64,000 nt of DNA from positions 62,001 through 126,000 of the forward strand of contig NZ_DATJCS010000051.1 in the NCBI RefSeq assembly GCF_035497915.1, written 5' to 3'. This DNA is from Serpens sp035497915 (lineage in GTDB: Bacteria > Pseudomonadota > Gammaproteobacteria > Pseudomonadales > Pseudomonadaceae). The notes beneath the pieces are model-generated. The model was given only the letters and a program-made list of their open reading frames with translations, ran no database searches and was not told where the DNA came from. The translations under genes and the position numbers were made by a program. Positions 9,331-20,286 of this stretch are shown in pieces; positions within the stretch are counted from its first letter, which is position 1; each line of letters begins with the position of its first letter.

Positions 9331-12098
9331 GTACGTTGCTCGCCACCCTGCGCCTGCAGTTCCACCGGGGCTTCACCCTGGACGACGCCGCTCGGCGGGT
9401 GCCCTACTTCGCCGCGCTGGGCATCAGCCATATCTATGCCTCGCCACTGTTCACCGCCCGACCCGGCTCGCTGCACGGTTACGACGTGCTGGACCCGACC
9501 CGCATCAACCCGGAACTGGGCGGTGAAGAGGCGCTGCGCCGGCTGGTGGATGCGCTGCACGCGCACGGCATGGGTCTGATCCTGGACATCGTCTCCAACC
9601 ACATGGCGGTCGGCGGCGACGGCAACCCCTGGTGGCTCGATGTGCTGGAATGGGGCGAAGCCAGCCCCTACGCCAAGTTCTTCGATATCCAGTGGCGCTC
9701 CCACGACCCGCTGCTGCGCGGCCAACTGCTGGTGCCCTTCCTGCGCAGCGACTATGCCGAGGTGCTGCGCGCCGGAGAGCTGGTCCTCGGCTACCAGGAA
9801 GACACCGGGCAGTTCTACGTCACCCACCATGAACACCGTTTTCCCCTGGCACCGGCGTCCTGCGCGCGCATCCTGCGACATGCAGGCCATGTCGGGCTGG
9901 GCGCGCTGGCCGTGCGCTTCGCCAGCCTGCCGCGTGGCGAGCGGGGCCGGCACCGCGCCCTCGGGCTGCGACAGGAGCTGTGCCAGCTGTGCCAGGCGCC
10001 CGAGGTGCGCGCGGCCCTGCAGCGGGGCATGGACGCGTACCGCGTGGATGGCGAGGAAGGCTTCCAGCGGCTGCACGCGCTGCTGGAGTGCCAGCATTAC
10101 CGCCTGGCCAGCTGGCGCACCGCGGCGGACGACATCAACTGGCGGCGCTTCTTCGACATCAACGAACTGGGCGGCCTGCGGGTCGAACGCGCCGAGGTCT
10201 TCGAGGCCATCCATCGCACGCTTTTCGCGTTGATCGAGGAAGGCCTGATCGATGGCCTGCGCATCGACCATGTGGACGGCCTGGCCAACCCCCGCGCTTA
10301 CTGCCGGCGACTGCGCCGGCGCGTCGACCGCCTGTGCCCGGACCGCCACCTGCCCATCTATGTGGAAAAGATCCTCGGCGCCGGCGAATCCCTGCCGGAC
10401 GACTGGGGGGTGGATGGCACCACCGGCTACGAGTTCATGAATCAGCTGTCGCTGCTACAGCACGACCCCGCCGGCGAGGCACCCCTGACCAGCTTCTGGC
10501 GCGACGCCAGCGGCCGCGACCTGGACTTCGCCGCCGAGGTGGTACAAGCCCGCCAACTGATGCTGCAGGGCTCCCTGGCCGGTGACCTGGAAACCGTGGC
10601 CCAGGGTCTGCTGCTCATCGCCCGCCAGGACCTGGCCACCCGCGACCTGACTCTCGGTTCGCTGCGCCGCGCGCTGACCGCGCTGATCATGCATTTTCCC
10701 GTGTACCGCACCTACGCCACGGTCTGTGGCCGCTCCGCGGAGGACTGGCGATTCTTCAGCATGGCGCTGGAAGGCGCGCGCCAGAGCCTGCCGGAAGCCG
10801 ATTGGCCGCTGCTCGGGCACCTCGAGCGCTGGCTGGGCGGCCAGCCGCTGCGCGAGTTGCCGCGCGGTCCGGTGCGCAAGCTGCGGCGCAAGATGCTCAC
10901 CCGTTTCCAGCAGCTCACCGCGCCGGCGGCGGCCAAGGCCGTGGAGGACACCGCCTGCTACCGCTCGGCACGGCTGCTGTCGCGCAACGACGTGGGCTTC
11001 GACCCGCAGCATTTCTGTGCGCCGCCGCAGGCCTTCCACGACGCCTGCCGCGAACGCGCCGCGCGTTTTCCGGACAACCTGCTGGCCACGGCTACCCATG
11101 ACCACAAGCGCGGGGAAGATACCCGCGCCCGCCTGGCGGTGCTCAGCGAGCGCGCCGCCTGGTTCATCGACGAGGCCTCGGTCTGGCTGCGCCTGGCCGA
11201 ACCGCTGCGCGCCGCGCTCCACGGCCTGCCGGCGCCCTCCCCTGGCGACGAGCTGATGCTCTACCAGACCCTGCTGGCCAGTTGGCCGCTGGCCCTGGCC
11301 CCGGACGACGCGCAGGATCTGCAGGCCTATCTGCGGCGCCTGCTGCGCTGGCAGGAAAAGGCCGTGCGCGAAGCCAAGCTGCACAGCAGCTGGAGCGCTC
11401 CCAATGGCCCCTACGAAGAGGCCTGCCGGCACTTCCTGGAGCAACTGTTGCAGGCGCCGGCGGGCGCCGAGCTGCGCGGGCGCATCGCGGCGGCGGCCCA
11501 CAGCCTGGCGCCGGCCGGTGCGTTGAACGGGCTGGCCCAGTGCCTGCTGAAGCTGACCAGCCCCGGAGTTCCCGATCTCTACCAGGGTTGTGAGTTATGG
11601 GATTTCAGCCTGGTCGATCCGGACAATCGCCAGCCGGTGGATTTCGAGGCGCGCCAGGCCGCCCTCGCCCAGGACGCCGCGCTGCCCGAGCTGCTGAGCC
11701 ACTGGCCCGACGGACGCGTGAAACAGCGACTGATCGCCCGGCTGCTGGACCTGCGCCGCCGGCAACCCGACCTGTTCCGGCGTGGCGATTACCAGCCGCT
11801 GCCGCTGGTCGGCCGCCACGCCGACCGGGCGCTGGCCTTCGCGCGCCGCCATGGCGAGCACTGGCTGGTGGTGGTGACGCCGCGCCTGGCTGCCGAACTG
11901 CTGAACGGCCAGTCCATTCCGCTGGTGCCTGCGGAACGCTGGTACGACACCGCCGTCGAACTGCCGAGGGCACTGACCGCAACGCCCCTGTCCGGCCTGT
12001 TGGCCGGTCGGACGATGCCCGCAGAGGGTCGGCTGGCCCTGGGTGATCTGCTGGGGACGTTCCCGGTCGAGGTGCTGCATTCAGGAGAGCAATCATGA
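9327..12098 (+). CDS. treY: Malto-oligosyltrehalose synthase TreY
   Basis: A 923-aa GH13 intramolecular transglycosylase that converts the reducing-end alpha-1,4 bond of maltodextrin to alpha,alpha-1,1. It starts LLATLRLQFHRGFTLDDAA, typical of TreY. The nucleophile is Asp314 (GLRIDHVDGLANP), the acid/base Glu347 (IYVEKILG), and the third acidic residue lies in TATHDHKRGEDTRARL. The ATG overlaps the malQ stop (ATGA). Together with TreZ it produces trehalose from glucan ends. Confidence 0.94.
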   Translation: MSTLLATLRLQFHRGFTLDDAARRVPYFAALGISHIYASPLFTARPGSLHGYDVLDPTRINPELGGEEALRRLVDALHAHGMGLILDIVSNHMAVGGDGNPWWLDVLEWGEASPYAKFFDIQWRSHDPLLRGQLLVPFLRSDYAEVLRAGELVLGYQEDTGQFYVTHHEHRFPLAPASCARILRHAGHVGLGALAVRFASLPRGERGRHRALGLRQELCQLCQAPEVRAALQRGMDAYRVDGEEGFQRLHALLECQHYRLASWRTAADDINWRRFFDINELGGLRVERAEVFEAIHRTLFALIEEGLIDGLRIDHVDGLANPRAYCRRLRRRVDRLCPDRHLPIYVEKILGAGESLPDDWGVDGTTGYEFMNQLSLLQHDPAGEAPLTSFWRDASGRDLDFAAEVVQARQLMLQGSLAGDLETVAQGLLLIARQDLATRDLTLGSLRRALTALIMHFPVYRTYATVCGRSAEDWRFFSMALEGARQSLPEADWPLLGHLERWLGGQPLRELPRGPVRKLRRKMLTRFQQLTAPAAAKAVEDTACYRSARLLSRNDVGFDPQHFCAPPQAFHDACRERAARFPDNLLATATHDHKRGEDTRARLAVLSERAAWFIDEASVWLRLAEPLRAALHGLPAPSPGDELMLYQTLLASWPLALAPDDAQDLQAYLRRLLRWQEKAVREAKLHSSWSAPNGPYEEACRHFLEQLLQAPAGAELRGRIAAAAHSLAPAGALNGLAQCLLKLTSPGVPDLYQGCELWDFSLVDPDNRQPVDFEARQAALAQDAALPELLSHWPDGRVKQRLIARLLDLRRRQPDLFRRGDYQPLPLVGRHADRALAFARRHGEHWLVVVTPRLAAELLNGQSIPLVPAERWYDTAVELPRALTATPLSGLLAGRTMPAEGRLALGDLLGTFPVEVLHSGEQS

Positions 12099-12355
12099 GC
12101 GACGAGCAGCGCATACGTGAGCTGGCCTACCAGATCTGGAAGGCCGAGGGATGCCCCGATGGGGAACAGGATCGACACTGGAGTCTGGCCAGCAGGCTGG
12201 CCAGCGAGGCCGTGCGCGCCGAGACGCCCGCGCCCGCGGCCCGGGTCTCGCGCAGCCGCCCACGGGCGGCTGCCGCCGCAGCGACGGACGCGCCGGCGGC
12301 GACCACCCGGGGTGGCGGTGGCAATGGTCGCCAGAAGAACGAACAACCGCGCTGA
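12095..12355 (+). CDS. Small DUF2934 protein
   Basis: An 86-aa protein. The first 35 residues (RIRELAYQIWKAEGCPDG) match DUF2934, a short domain of unknown function often seen beside carbohydrate or stress genes in proteobacteria. The rest is a low-complexity Arg/Ala/Pro/Gly tail, probably disordered and positively charged. The ATG overlaps the treY stop by ATGA, so it is translated with the trehalose operon. No enzymatic motif is present. A role in binding glucan or nucleic acid would be speculation. Confidence 0.8.
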   Translation: MSDEQRIRELAYQIWKAEGCPDGEQDRHWSLASRLASEAVRAETPAPAARVSRSRPRAAAAAATDAPAATTRGGGGNGRQKNEQPR

Positions 12356-12388
12356 TATCGCGTTCGATCGCGCCAAGGAGGGTTCACC

Positions 12389-14527
<2,139 letters not shown>

Positions 14528-14606
14528 ACGGTTCTGCGGCGATCACTGGACAGGCGGGCCCTGATGTTCTGAACCGTCCTCAATCCCTCCAGTCGGACTC
14601 ATAAGG

Positions 14607-14626
14607 GGCGGACGGAAAGGTCCGCC
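14607..14626. terminator. Hairpin between glgX and the CBS gene
   Basis: A perfect 7-bp inverted repeat (GGCGGAC, 6-nt loop, GTCCGCC). No T-run follows. It may end the glgA-glgX transcript partly or sit in the leader of the next gene. Confidence 0.4.
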
Positions 14627-14660
14627 AGGTGCGGCTCCAGCAACCCGGAGGACAATCGCC

Positions 14661-15074
14661 ATGAAGATTTCCGAAGTCATGACCCGTGATGTTCAGACCA
14701 TTCTCCCCGAGCAGAGCATCCAGGAAGCGGCCAGCCTGATGCAGCGCATCGATTGCGGTGCCCTGCTGGTCCATGAAGGCGACCGTCTGGTCGGCATGCT
14801 CACCGACCGCGACATCGCCATTCGCGCCGTCGCCCAGGGCCTGACGCCCGACACCCCGGTACGCCAGGTGATGAGCAGCGGCATCCGCTACTGCTTCGAG
14901 GATGAGGATGTCCAGCATGTCGCCCAGAACATGGCCGATATCCAGGTGCGCCGGCTGCCGGTGCTCAATCGCGAGAAGCGCCTGATCGGCGTGGTGTCGC
15001 TCGGCAATATCGCCAGCATCCACAGTCAGCGCGCCAGCGACACCGTGCTGCGCGGCGTCGCCAAGGCGCACTGA
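14661..15074 (+). CDS. CBS-pair protein
   Basis: A 137-aa soluble protein made of two CBS motifs: residues about 1-62 (MKISEVMTRDVQTI) and 70-128 (VRQVMSSGIRYC, GVVSLGNIAS). Stand-alone CBS pairs bind adenosyl ligands and act as energy or redox sensors. It lies 133 bp after glgX and 27 bp before the alcohol dehydrogenase, with a good ribosome site (GGAGG). The partner is unknown. Confidence 0.88.
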   Translation: MKISEVMTRDVQTILPEQSIQEAASLMQRIDCGALLVHEGDRLVGMLTDRDIAIRAVAQGLTPDTPVRQVMSSGIRYCFEDEDVQHVAQNMADIQVRRLPVLNREKRLIGVVSLGNIASIHSQRASDTVLRGVAKAH

Positions 15075-15101
15075 GCGCCCTGCCGGGCCGGGAGACTGAC
15101 C

Positions 15102-16421
15102 ATGAAGGCCGTGGTATTCCATGACGTGGGCGACATTCGCCTGGACGAGGTACCGGAACCGACGCTGCAGGCAGCCACCGATGCCATTGTGCGGATCACG
15201 GCGTCGGCGATCTGCGGCACCGACCTGCACATGGTCCGGGGCACCATGGCGGGCATGCAGCCGGGCACCATTCTCGGCCACGAAGGTGTGGGGATCGTCG
15301 AGGCCCTGGGCGATGACGTGCGCAACCTGCAGGTCGGTGACCGGGTAGTGATCGGTTCGACCATCGCCTGCGGCAACTGTGTGTATTGCCGCGCTGGCTA
15401 CTACTCCCAGTGCGATGTGGCCAACCCCAACGGTCCGCAGGCCGGCACCGCCTTCTTCGGAGGGCCGAAGAGCACCGGTCCGTTCCATGGCATGCAGGCC
15501 GAAAAGGTGCGCGTGCCCTTCGCCAACGTGGGGCTGGTGAAACTGCCCAGCAGTATCAGCGACGACCAGGCGATCCTGCTGTCCGACATCTTCCCCACCG
15601 GCTACTTCGGCGCCGAACTGGCAGAGATCAAGCCGGGTGACACCGTGGCGGTGTTCGGCTGCGGCCCGGTCGGCCAGTTCGCCATTGCCAGTGCCCTGCT
15701 GCTGGGCGCCGGGCAGGTCTTTGCCATCGATCACCTGGAAGACCGTTTGCGCATGGCCCGCCAGCAGGGTGCTGAAGTGATCAACTTCGACAAGGAGGAC
15801 GCGGTCGCCACCCTGCGCCGACTGACGGCGGGCATCGGTGTCGATCGCGCCATCGATGCCGTGGGGGTGGATGCCGAGCAGCCCCATCAGGCGGCGCTGC
15901 ACGAAGATACCGGCCATTTCCGGGATGAAGTCGCCAGTGTGGCGCCGCACACGCATCCCGACGGTGAGAACTGGCATCCCGGCAACGCGCCCAGCCAGGC
16001 GCTGCAGTGGGCCGTGGAAGGCCTGGCCAAGGCCGGGACCCTGTCCATCATCGGTGTGTATCCGGAGCAGGCGCGCAGCTTCCCCATCGGCATGGCGATG
16101 ATGAAGAACCTCACCATCAAGATGGGCAACTGCCCGCACCGGCGCTACATCCCGAAACTCATCGAGCTGGTGGTGTCGGGAGCGATCGATCCTGCGCAAA
16201 TCCTCACCCAGATCAAACCCATGAGCGACGCCATCGCCGCCTTCGAGGCGTTCGACCGGCGAGAAAGCGGCTGGGTGAAGGTGGAACTGCATCCCCAGCG
16301 CCAGCATGGACGCACCGGTGATGAGGAACAGGTACACGGTGAGGAGCTGCTGGATGACGCCATCGAGGACTCCTTCCCGGCCAGCGATCCCCCGGCGATG
16401 ACGGCGCCCAAGCGCTCCTGA
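15102..16421 (+). CDS. Zinc-dependent alcohol dehydrogenase with acidic C-terminal tail
   Basis: A 439-aa medium-chain dehydrogenase. Catalytic zinc region CGTDLHMVRG with GHEGVG, structural-zinc cysteines CGNCVYCRAGYYSQC, and nucleotide fold VFGCGPVGQ. The sequence resembles the formaldehyde-dehydrogenase-like/threonine dehydrogenase branch; the substrate is unknown. After the normal end (about residue 390) there is a hydrophilic extension that ends with DDAIEDSFPASDPPA. A related motif occurs, to my knowledge, as the end of many small bacterial proteins of unknown role. A comparable dehydrogenase lies in the P. aeruginosa glg/tre cluster. Confidence 0.88.
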   Translation: MKAVVFHDVGDIRLDEVPEPTLQAATDAIVRITASAICGTDLHMVRGTMAGMQPGTILGHEGVGIVEALGDDVRNLQVGDRVVIGSTIACGNCVYCRAGYYSQCDVANPNGPQAGTAFFGGPKSTGPFHGMQAEKVRVPFANVGLVKLPSSISDDQAILLSDIFPTGYFGAELAEIKPGDTVAVFGCGPVGQFAIASALLLGAGQVFAIDHLEDRLRMARQQGAEVINFDKEDAVATLRRLTAGIGVDRAIDAVGVDAEQPHQAALHEDTGHFRDEVASVAPHTHPDGENWHPGNAPSQALQWAVEGLAKAGTLSIIGVYPEQARSFPIGMAMMKNLTIKMGNCPHRRYIPKLIELVVSGAIDPAQILTQIKPMSDAIAAFEAFDRRESGWVKVELHPQRQHGRTGDEEQVHGEELLDDAIEDSFPASDPPAMTAPKRS

Positions 16422-16424
16422 TCG

Positions 16425-17339
16425 ATGAGCGAGATCCGCATCGGTATATCCGGCTGGCGCTACGCGCCCTGGCGGGGCGACTTCTATCCCGAGGGGCTGG
16501 CACAGAAGCACGAGCTGCATTACGCCTCGCGCACGGTGGGCAGCATCGAGATCAACGGTTCCTTCTATGCCCTGCAGACCCCCGAGCGCTACGCCGGCTG
16601 GTACGCCGACACGCCCGACGGCTTCGTGTTCAGCGTCAAGGCGCCGCGCTTCATCACCCACGTGCGGCGCCTGCGCGAAGTGGAAACCCCGGTGGCCAAC
16701 TTCTTCGCCTCCGGGGTGTTGCGCCTGGAGGACAAGCTGGGGCCGGTGCTCTGGCAGTTCCCGCCGAGCTTTCGCTTCGATGCCGAGCAGTTCGCGCATT
16801 TCCTCGACCTGCTGCCGCAGGATGCCGAGGCCGCGCGCACCTGCGCCCGGCAATGCGACAGCACGCTGCGCCGCAAGGGTTCGCTGGAGTTTACCCGTGA
16901 GGGACCGCTGCGCCATGCGGTGGAAATCCGCAACCGAAGCTTCGTGGAGCCGGCGTTCGTCGAGCTGCTCAGTCGCTACCGGGTCGCCCTGGTGGTGGCC
17001 GACACCGCCGGCAAATGGCCCTACCAGGAGGACCTGACCAGCGATTTCGTCTACCTGCGCCTGCATGGCGATCAGGAACTCTACGCCAGCGGCTACGGCC
17101 CCGAGGCGCTGGATCGCTGGGCGGAGCGCATCCGGTTGTGGACCCGCGGCGAGCAGCCGGCGGACGCCCGCCTGATCGACGCCGAGCGTCGGGTGGAGCG
17201 CAAGCCGCGGGATGTGTACTGCTATTTCGACAATGATGTAAAAGTGCGCGCCCCCTACGATGCGCGCGGTCTGCTGGAGCGGCTGGGGCTGGCGGATCGC
17301 CTGGAGTACAGGCCGGGGCGCCTGGAGGGCTGGGCATGA
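16425..17339 (+). CDS. DUF72 (YecE-like) protein
   Basis: A 304-aa DUF72 protein. The family folds as a TIM barrel and its biochemical role is unknown. Typical motifs are IRIGISGWRYAPWRGDFYP at the N-terminus, EINGSFYALQ, and KLGPVLWQFPPSF. It starts 3 nt after the dehydrogenase stop and its stop overlaps the next ATG (ATGA), so it is part of the four-gene coupled block with the endonuclease-fold, cardiolipin synthase and membrane proteins. Confidence 0.88.
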   Translation: MSEIRIGISGWRYAPWRGDFYPEGLAQKHELHYASRTVGSIEINGSFYALQTPERYAGWYADTPDGFVFSVKAPRFITHVRRLREVETPVANFFASGVLRLEDKLGPVLWQFPPSFRFDAEQFAHFLDLLPQDAEAARTCARQCDSTLRRKGSLEFTREGPLRHAVEIRNRSFVEPAFVELLSRYRVALVVADTAGKWPYQEDLTSDFVYLRLHGDQELYASGYGPEALDRWAERIRLWTRGEQPADARLIDAERRVERKPRDVYCYFDNDVKVRAPYDARGLLERLGLADRLEYRPGRLEGWA

Positions 17340-18112
17340 ATCCCGAGTCGCTGCGCCACAGTCAGCGGCCGGCGGTGCATCGACTGCGGCTGCTGACGGT
17401 GAACACCCACAAGGGTTTCACGGTGTTCAACCGGCGCTTCATCCTGCCGGAGCTGCGCGACGCGGTGCGCATCCTGTCCACCGAGCTGGTGTTTCTGCAG
17501 GAGGTGCATGGCACCCACCATCGTCATGCGCTGCGCTGGAAGGATTGGCCGCCGACGCCACAGTACGAGTTCCTCGCCGACAGCATGTGGCCGGAGTTCG
17601 CCTACGGGCGCAACGCGGTCTACCCGGACGGCGACCATGGCAACGCCCTGCTCTCCAAGTTTCCGATCCTGGCGTTCCACAACCACGACGTATCCATCGG
17701 CGATCACGAGGTGCGCGGCCTGCTGCATGCCGAGCTGGACGTGCCCGGCGAGCGCGAGGTGCATGCCATCTGCGTGCACCTGGGGTTGCGCGAGAGTCAT
17801 CGCCGCCGTCAGCTGCGCCTGCTGTGCGGCCTGCTCGCCGAACTGCCCGACGATGCGGCGGTGATCGTCGCGGGGGATTTCAATGACTGGCGCCGTACCG
17901 CCGATCCGCTGCTGGCCGAGTCCGGCCTGCATGAGGTGTTCACGCGCCGTTACGGCGCACCGGCGAAGAGCTTTCCGGCGCGCTGGCCGCTGCTGCCGCT
18001 GGACCGGGTCTACCTGCGCAACGCCAGCGGGCATGACGCGAGAGTGCTCACCCGTCGCCCCTGGTCGCACCTGTCCGACCATGCCCCGCTGGCGGTGGAG
18101 GTGCATCTATGA
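17336..18112 (+). CDS. Endonuclease/exonuclease/phosphatase-family protein
   Basis: A 258-aa EEP-fold hydrolase. Metal-site motifs are present: LTVNTHKGF, FLQEVHG (Glu), AGDFNDW and the C-terminal SDHAPLAVEV. No signal peptide. The coupled position just upstream of a cardiolipin synthase (ATGA overlap) makes a phospholipid or phosphodiester substrate plausible; this neighbour pair is common in proteobacteria. It could equally act on nucleic acid, so the exact substrate is unassigned. Confidence 0.85.
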   Translation: MNPESLRHSQRPAVHRLRLLTVNTHKGFTVFNRRFILPELRDAVRILSTELVFLQEVHGTHHRHALRWKDWPPTPQYEFLADSMWPEFAYGRNAVYPDGDHGNALLSKFPILAFHNHDVSIGDHEVRGLLHAELDVPGEREVHAICVHLGLRESHRRRQLRLLCGLLAELPDDAAVIVAGDFNDWRRTADPLLAESGLHEVFTRRYGAPAKSFPARWPLLPLDRVYLRNASGHDARVLTRRPWSHLSDHAPLAVEVHL

Positions 18113-19317
18113 ACGCGGCCTGGCTTGAGCAGAACCAGGTGGAGCTGCTGATCAACGGCGAGGACTACTTTCCACGGGTGTTCGAGGCGATCCGCGCGGC
18201 GCGTCACGAGGTGCTGCTGGAAACCTTCATCATCTTCGAGGACCCGGTCGGCCAGGCGCTGCAACAGGCGCTGGTCGAGGCGGCCGAGCGTGGCGTGCGC
18301 ATCGAAGTGACCGCCGACGGCTACGGCACCGCCGATTTGAGCCGGGCCTACATCGAAGCCCTGACCCGCGTCGGCGTACGGGTGCACCTGTTCGACCCTC
18401 GCCCGAAGATGTTCGGCATGCGCACCAATCTGTTCCGTCGGCTGCACCGCAAGATCGTGGTGGTCGATGGCGAGGTCGCCTATGTGGGCGGCATCAACTT
18501 CTGCCTGGACCACCTGCAGGAATTCGGTCCCATGGCCAAGCAGGATTACGCCGTCGAGGTGCGCGGTCCGGTGGTCGCCGACATTCATCGCGCCGCCGTG
18601 GAGCTGCTGGCCCAGTGCGGTGTGGATGCCCCGGGCGCCGGGCTGCGTCCGCACCCCGGCAGCCGGGGACGCAGTGCCATGCTGCTGGCGATCCGCGACA
18701 ACGATGCCCACCAGGACGACATCGAGGACCAGTACATGGCAGCGATCCGCAACGCCCGCGAGCGGCTGCTGGTAGCCAACGCCTACTTCTTCCCGGGCTA
18801 CCGGCTGCTGCGCGAGCTGCGCAATGCCGCCCAGCGCGGTGTGCAGGTCATCCTGATCCTGCAGGGGCAGCCGGACATGCGCTGGGTGTGGGTGCTGGGG
18901 CGCCTGCTCTATGACTACCTGTTGCGCGACGGAGTACGCATCTACGAGTACTGCGAGAAGCCGCTGCACGGCAAGGTGGCGCTGGCCGACCGGGAATGGA
19001 GCACGGTGGGCTCCAGCAATCTCGATCCGCTGAGCCTGTCCCTGAACCTGGAGGCCAACCTGTTCATCCGCGATCCAACCTTCAACCAGCGGTTGTTCGC
19101 ACACCTCAGCGAGCTGGCTGAAACCCGCTGCAAGCCGGTCACCCGCCAGGTGCTGCGGCGTGGCTACTGGTGGCGCGCGCCGCTGATGTTCCTGGGCTTC
19201 CACGCCGCCCGGCATTTTCCCGCGGTGCTGGGCTGGTTCCCGGCCCACCGTCCCAAGCTGGCCACCGTCGCCGCTGAATCGCCGGATACGGTTGCGTGCG
19301 GGTCCGGCAAGTCATGA
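18109..19317 (+). CDS. clsB: Cardiolipin synthase ClsB-type (phospholipase D family)
   Basis: A 402-aa PLD-superfamily enzyme with two HKD motifs: His113 in LHRKIVVVD followed by GGIN, and His287 in LHGKVALADREW followed by SSNLDP. No N-terminal membrane anchors are present, as in E. coli ClsB. It would make cardiolipin or related anionic lipids at the inner membrane. The ATG overlaps the EEP gene and its stop overlaps the next gene (ATGA both times). Confidence 0.87.
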   Translation: MNAAWLEQNQVELLINGEDYFPRVFEAIRAARHEVLLETFIIFEDPVGQALQQALVEAAERGVRIEVTADGYGTADLSRAYIEALTRVGVRVHLFDPRPKMFGMRTNLFRRLHRKIVVVDGEVAYVGGINFCLDHLQEFGPMAKQDYAVEVRGPVVADIHRAAVELLAQCGVDAPGAGLRPHPGSRGRSAMLLAIRDNDAHQDDIEDQYMAAIRNARERLLVANAYFFPGYRLLRELRNAAQRGVQVILILQGQPDMRWVWVLGRLLYDYLLRDGVRIYEYCEKPLHGKVALADREWSTVGSSNLDPLSLSLNLEANLFIRDPTFNQRLFAHLSELAETRCKPVTRQVLRRGYWWRAPLMFLGFHAARHFPAVLGWFPAHRPKLATVAAESPDTVACGSGKS

Positions 19318-20273
19318 ACGGCGAGACGGCACGCGGCGTGCCGCGCGGCCGGCGCCTGTTGCGGCGGTTGGTTACCCTGGCGCTGGTCAGCCTGCTGGCC
19401 GTGCTGCTGTTCAATCTGATCCGCCATGTGGACTGGCGCGAGGTCTGGCAGGCGTTGCGCGGCTTCAGCCTGGCGACGCTGGCCCTCGGCGCGGCGCTGG
19501 TGCTGGTCAGCCATCTGCTGTTCAGCGCCTTCGATCTGCTCGGGCGTGCCTACACCGGGCACCAGTTGCCCACGCGGCAGGTGCTGCGGGTGGCGTTCGT
19601 CTGCTACGCCTTCAACCTGAACCTCGGCTCCTGGGTCGGCAGCGTGGCCATGCGTTACCGGCTGTATTCCCGGCTGGGCCTGGATCTTTCCACCATCACG
19701 CGGATCCTCAGTACCAGCATCATTACCAACTGGCTGGGTTACATACTGATGGCCGGACTGGTGTTCACCTTGGGCCTATTGGAGCTACCGGAACACTGGC
19801 GCCTCGGCAGTGAGGGGTTACGTATTGTCGGCGTACTGCTGTTGCTGGCCGGCGCCGCCTATCTGCTGGCCTGTCGCTTCGCCACCCATCGCACCTGGCA
19901 CTGGCGCGCCCATCGCATCACCCTGCCCTCGCTGCGTTTCGCCCTGTTGCAGGCCGGGATGGGCGCCCTGAACTGGTGTCTGATGGCGCTGCTCATCACC
20001 CTGTTGCTGCCCGAGCGCGCGGGTTTCGCCACGGTGCTGGGCATCCTGCTGATCAGCGCCATCGCCGGCGTGGTCACCCACATCCCCGCCGGCCTGGGGG
20101 TACTGGAGGCCATCTTCCTCGCCATGCTGCAGCACCAGATGCCGGCCAGCGCCCTGCTGGCTGCGCTGATCGGCTACCGGGCGCTGTACTTCCTGCTGCC
20201 CCTGCTGGTGGCCTGCGCGCTCTATCTGCTGCTGGAGCGCCGGGCGGGCGCACGATTCCAGGCATCGCGCTGA
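19314..20273 (+). CDS. UPF0104/lysylphosphatidylglycerol synthase-like membrane protein
   Basis: A 319-aa polytopic inner-membrane protein with about eight hydrophobic segments (first LVTLALVSLLAVLLF). It belongs to the UPF0104 (YbhN/AglD) family related to the flippase half of MprF; it lacks the aminoacyl-transferase domain. I chose the ATG at 19314, which overlaps the clsB stop as ATGA like the upstream pairs; a GTG at 19296 is possible. In E. coli ybhN, clsB and ybhP (EEP) form the same trio, which supports a membrane-lipid role. Confidence 0.85.
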   Translation: MNGETARGVPRGRRLLRRLVTLALVSLLAVLLFNLIRHVDWREVWQALRGFSLATLALGAALVLVSHLLFSAFDLLGRAYTGHQLPTRQVLRVAFVCYAFNLNLGSWVGSVAMRYRLYSRLGLDLSTITRILSTSIITNWLGYILMAGLVFTLGLLELPEHWRLGSEGLRIVGVLLLLAGAAYLLACRFATHRTWHWRAHRITLPSLRFALLQAGMGALNWCLMALLITLLLPERAGFATVLGILLISAIAGVVTHIPAGLGVLEAIFLAMLQHQMPASALLAALIGYRALYFLLPLLVACALYLLLERRAGARFQASR

Positions 20274-20286
20274 CGCCGAAACGGCG
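20274..20286. terminator. Bidirectional hairpin between convergent genes
   Basis: CGCCG-AAA-CGGCG occupies the entire 13-bp gap between the stop codons of the membrane-protein gene and glgB. It probably limits readthrough in both directions. Confidence 0.45.

Noticed and set aside
14580..17066. An 828-codon antisense frame over the CBS, dehydrogenase and DUF72 genes
   Set aside because: Same reasons: three real genes with motifs on the other strand and no recognisable domain in this frame.
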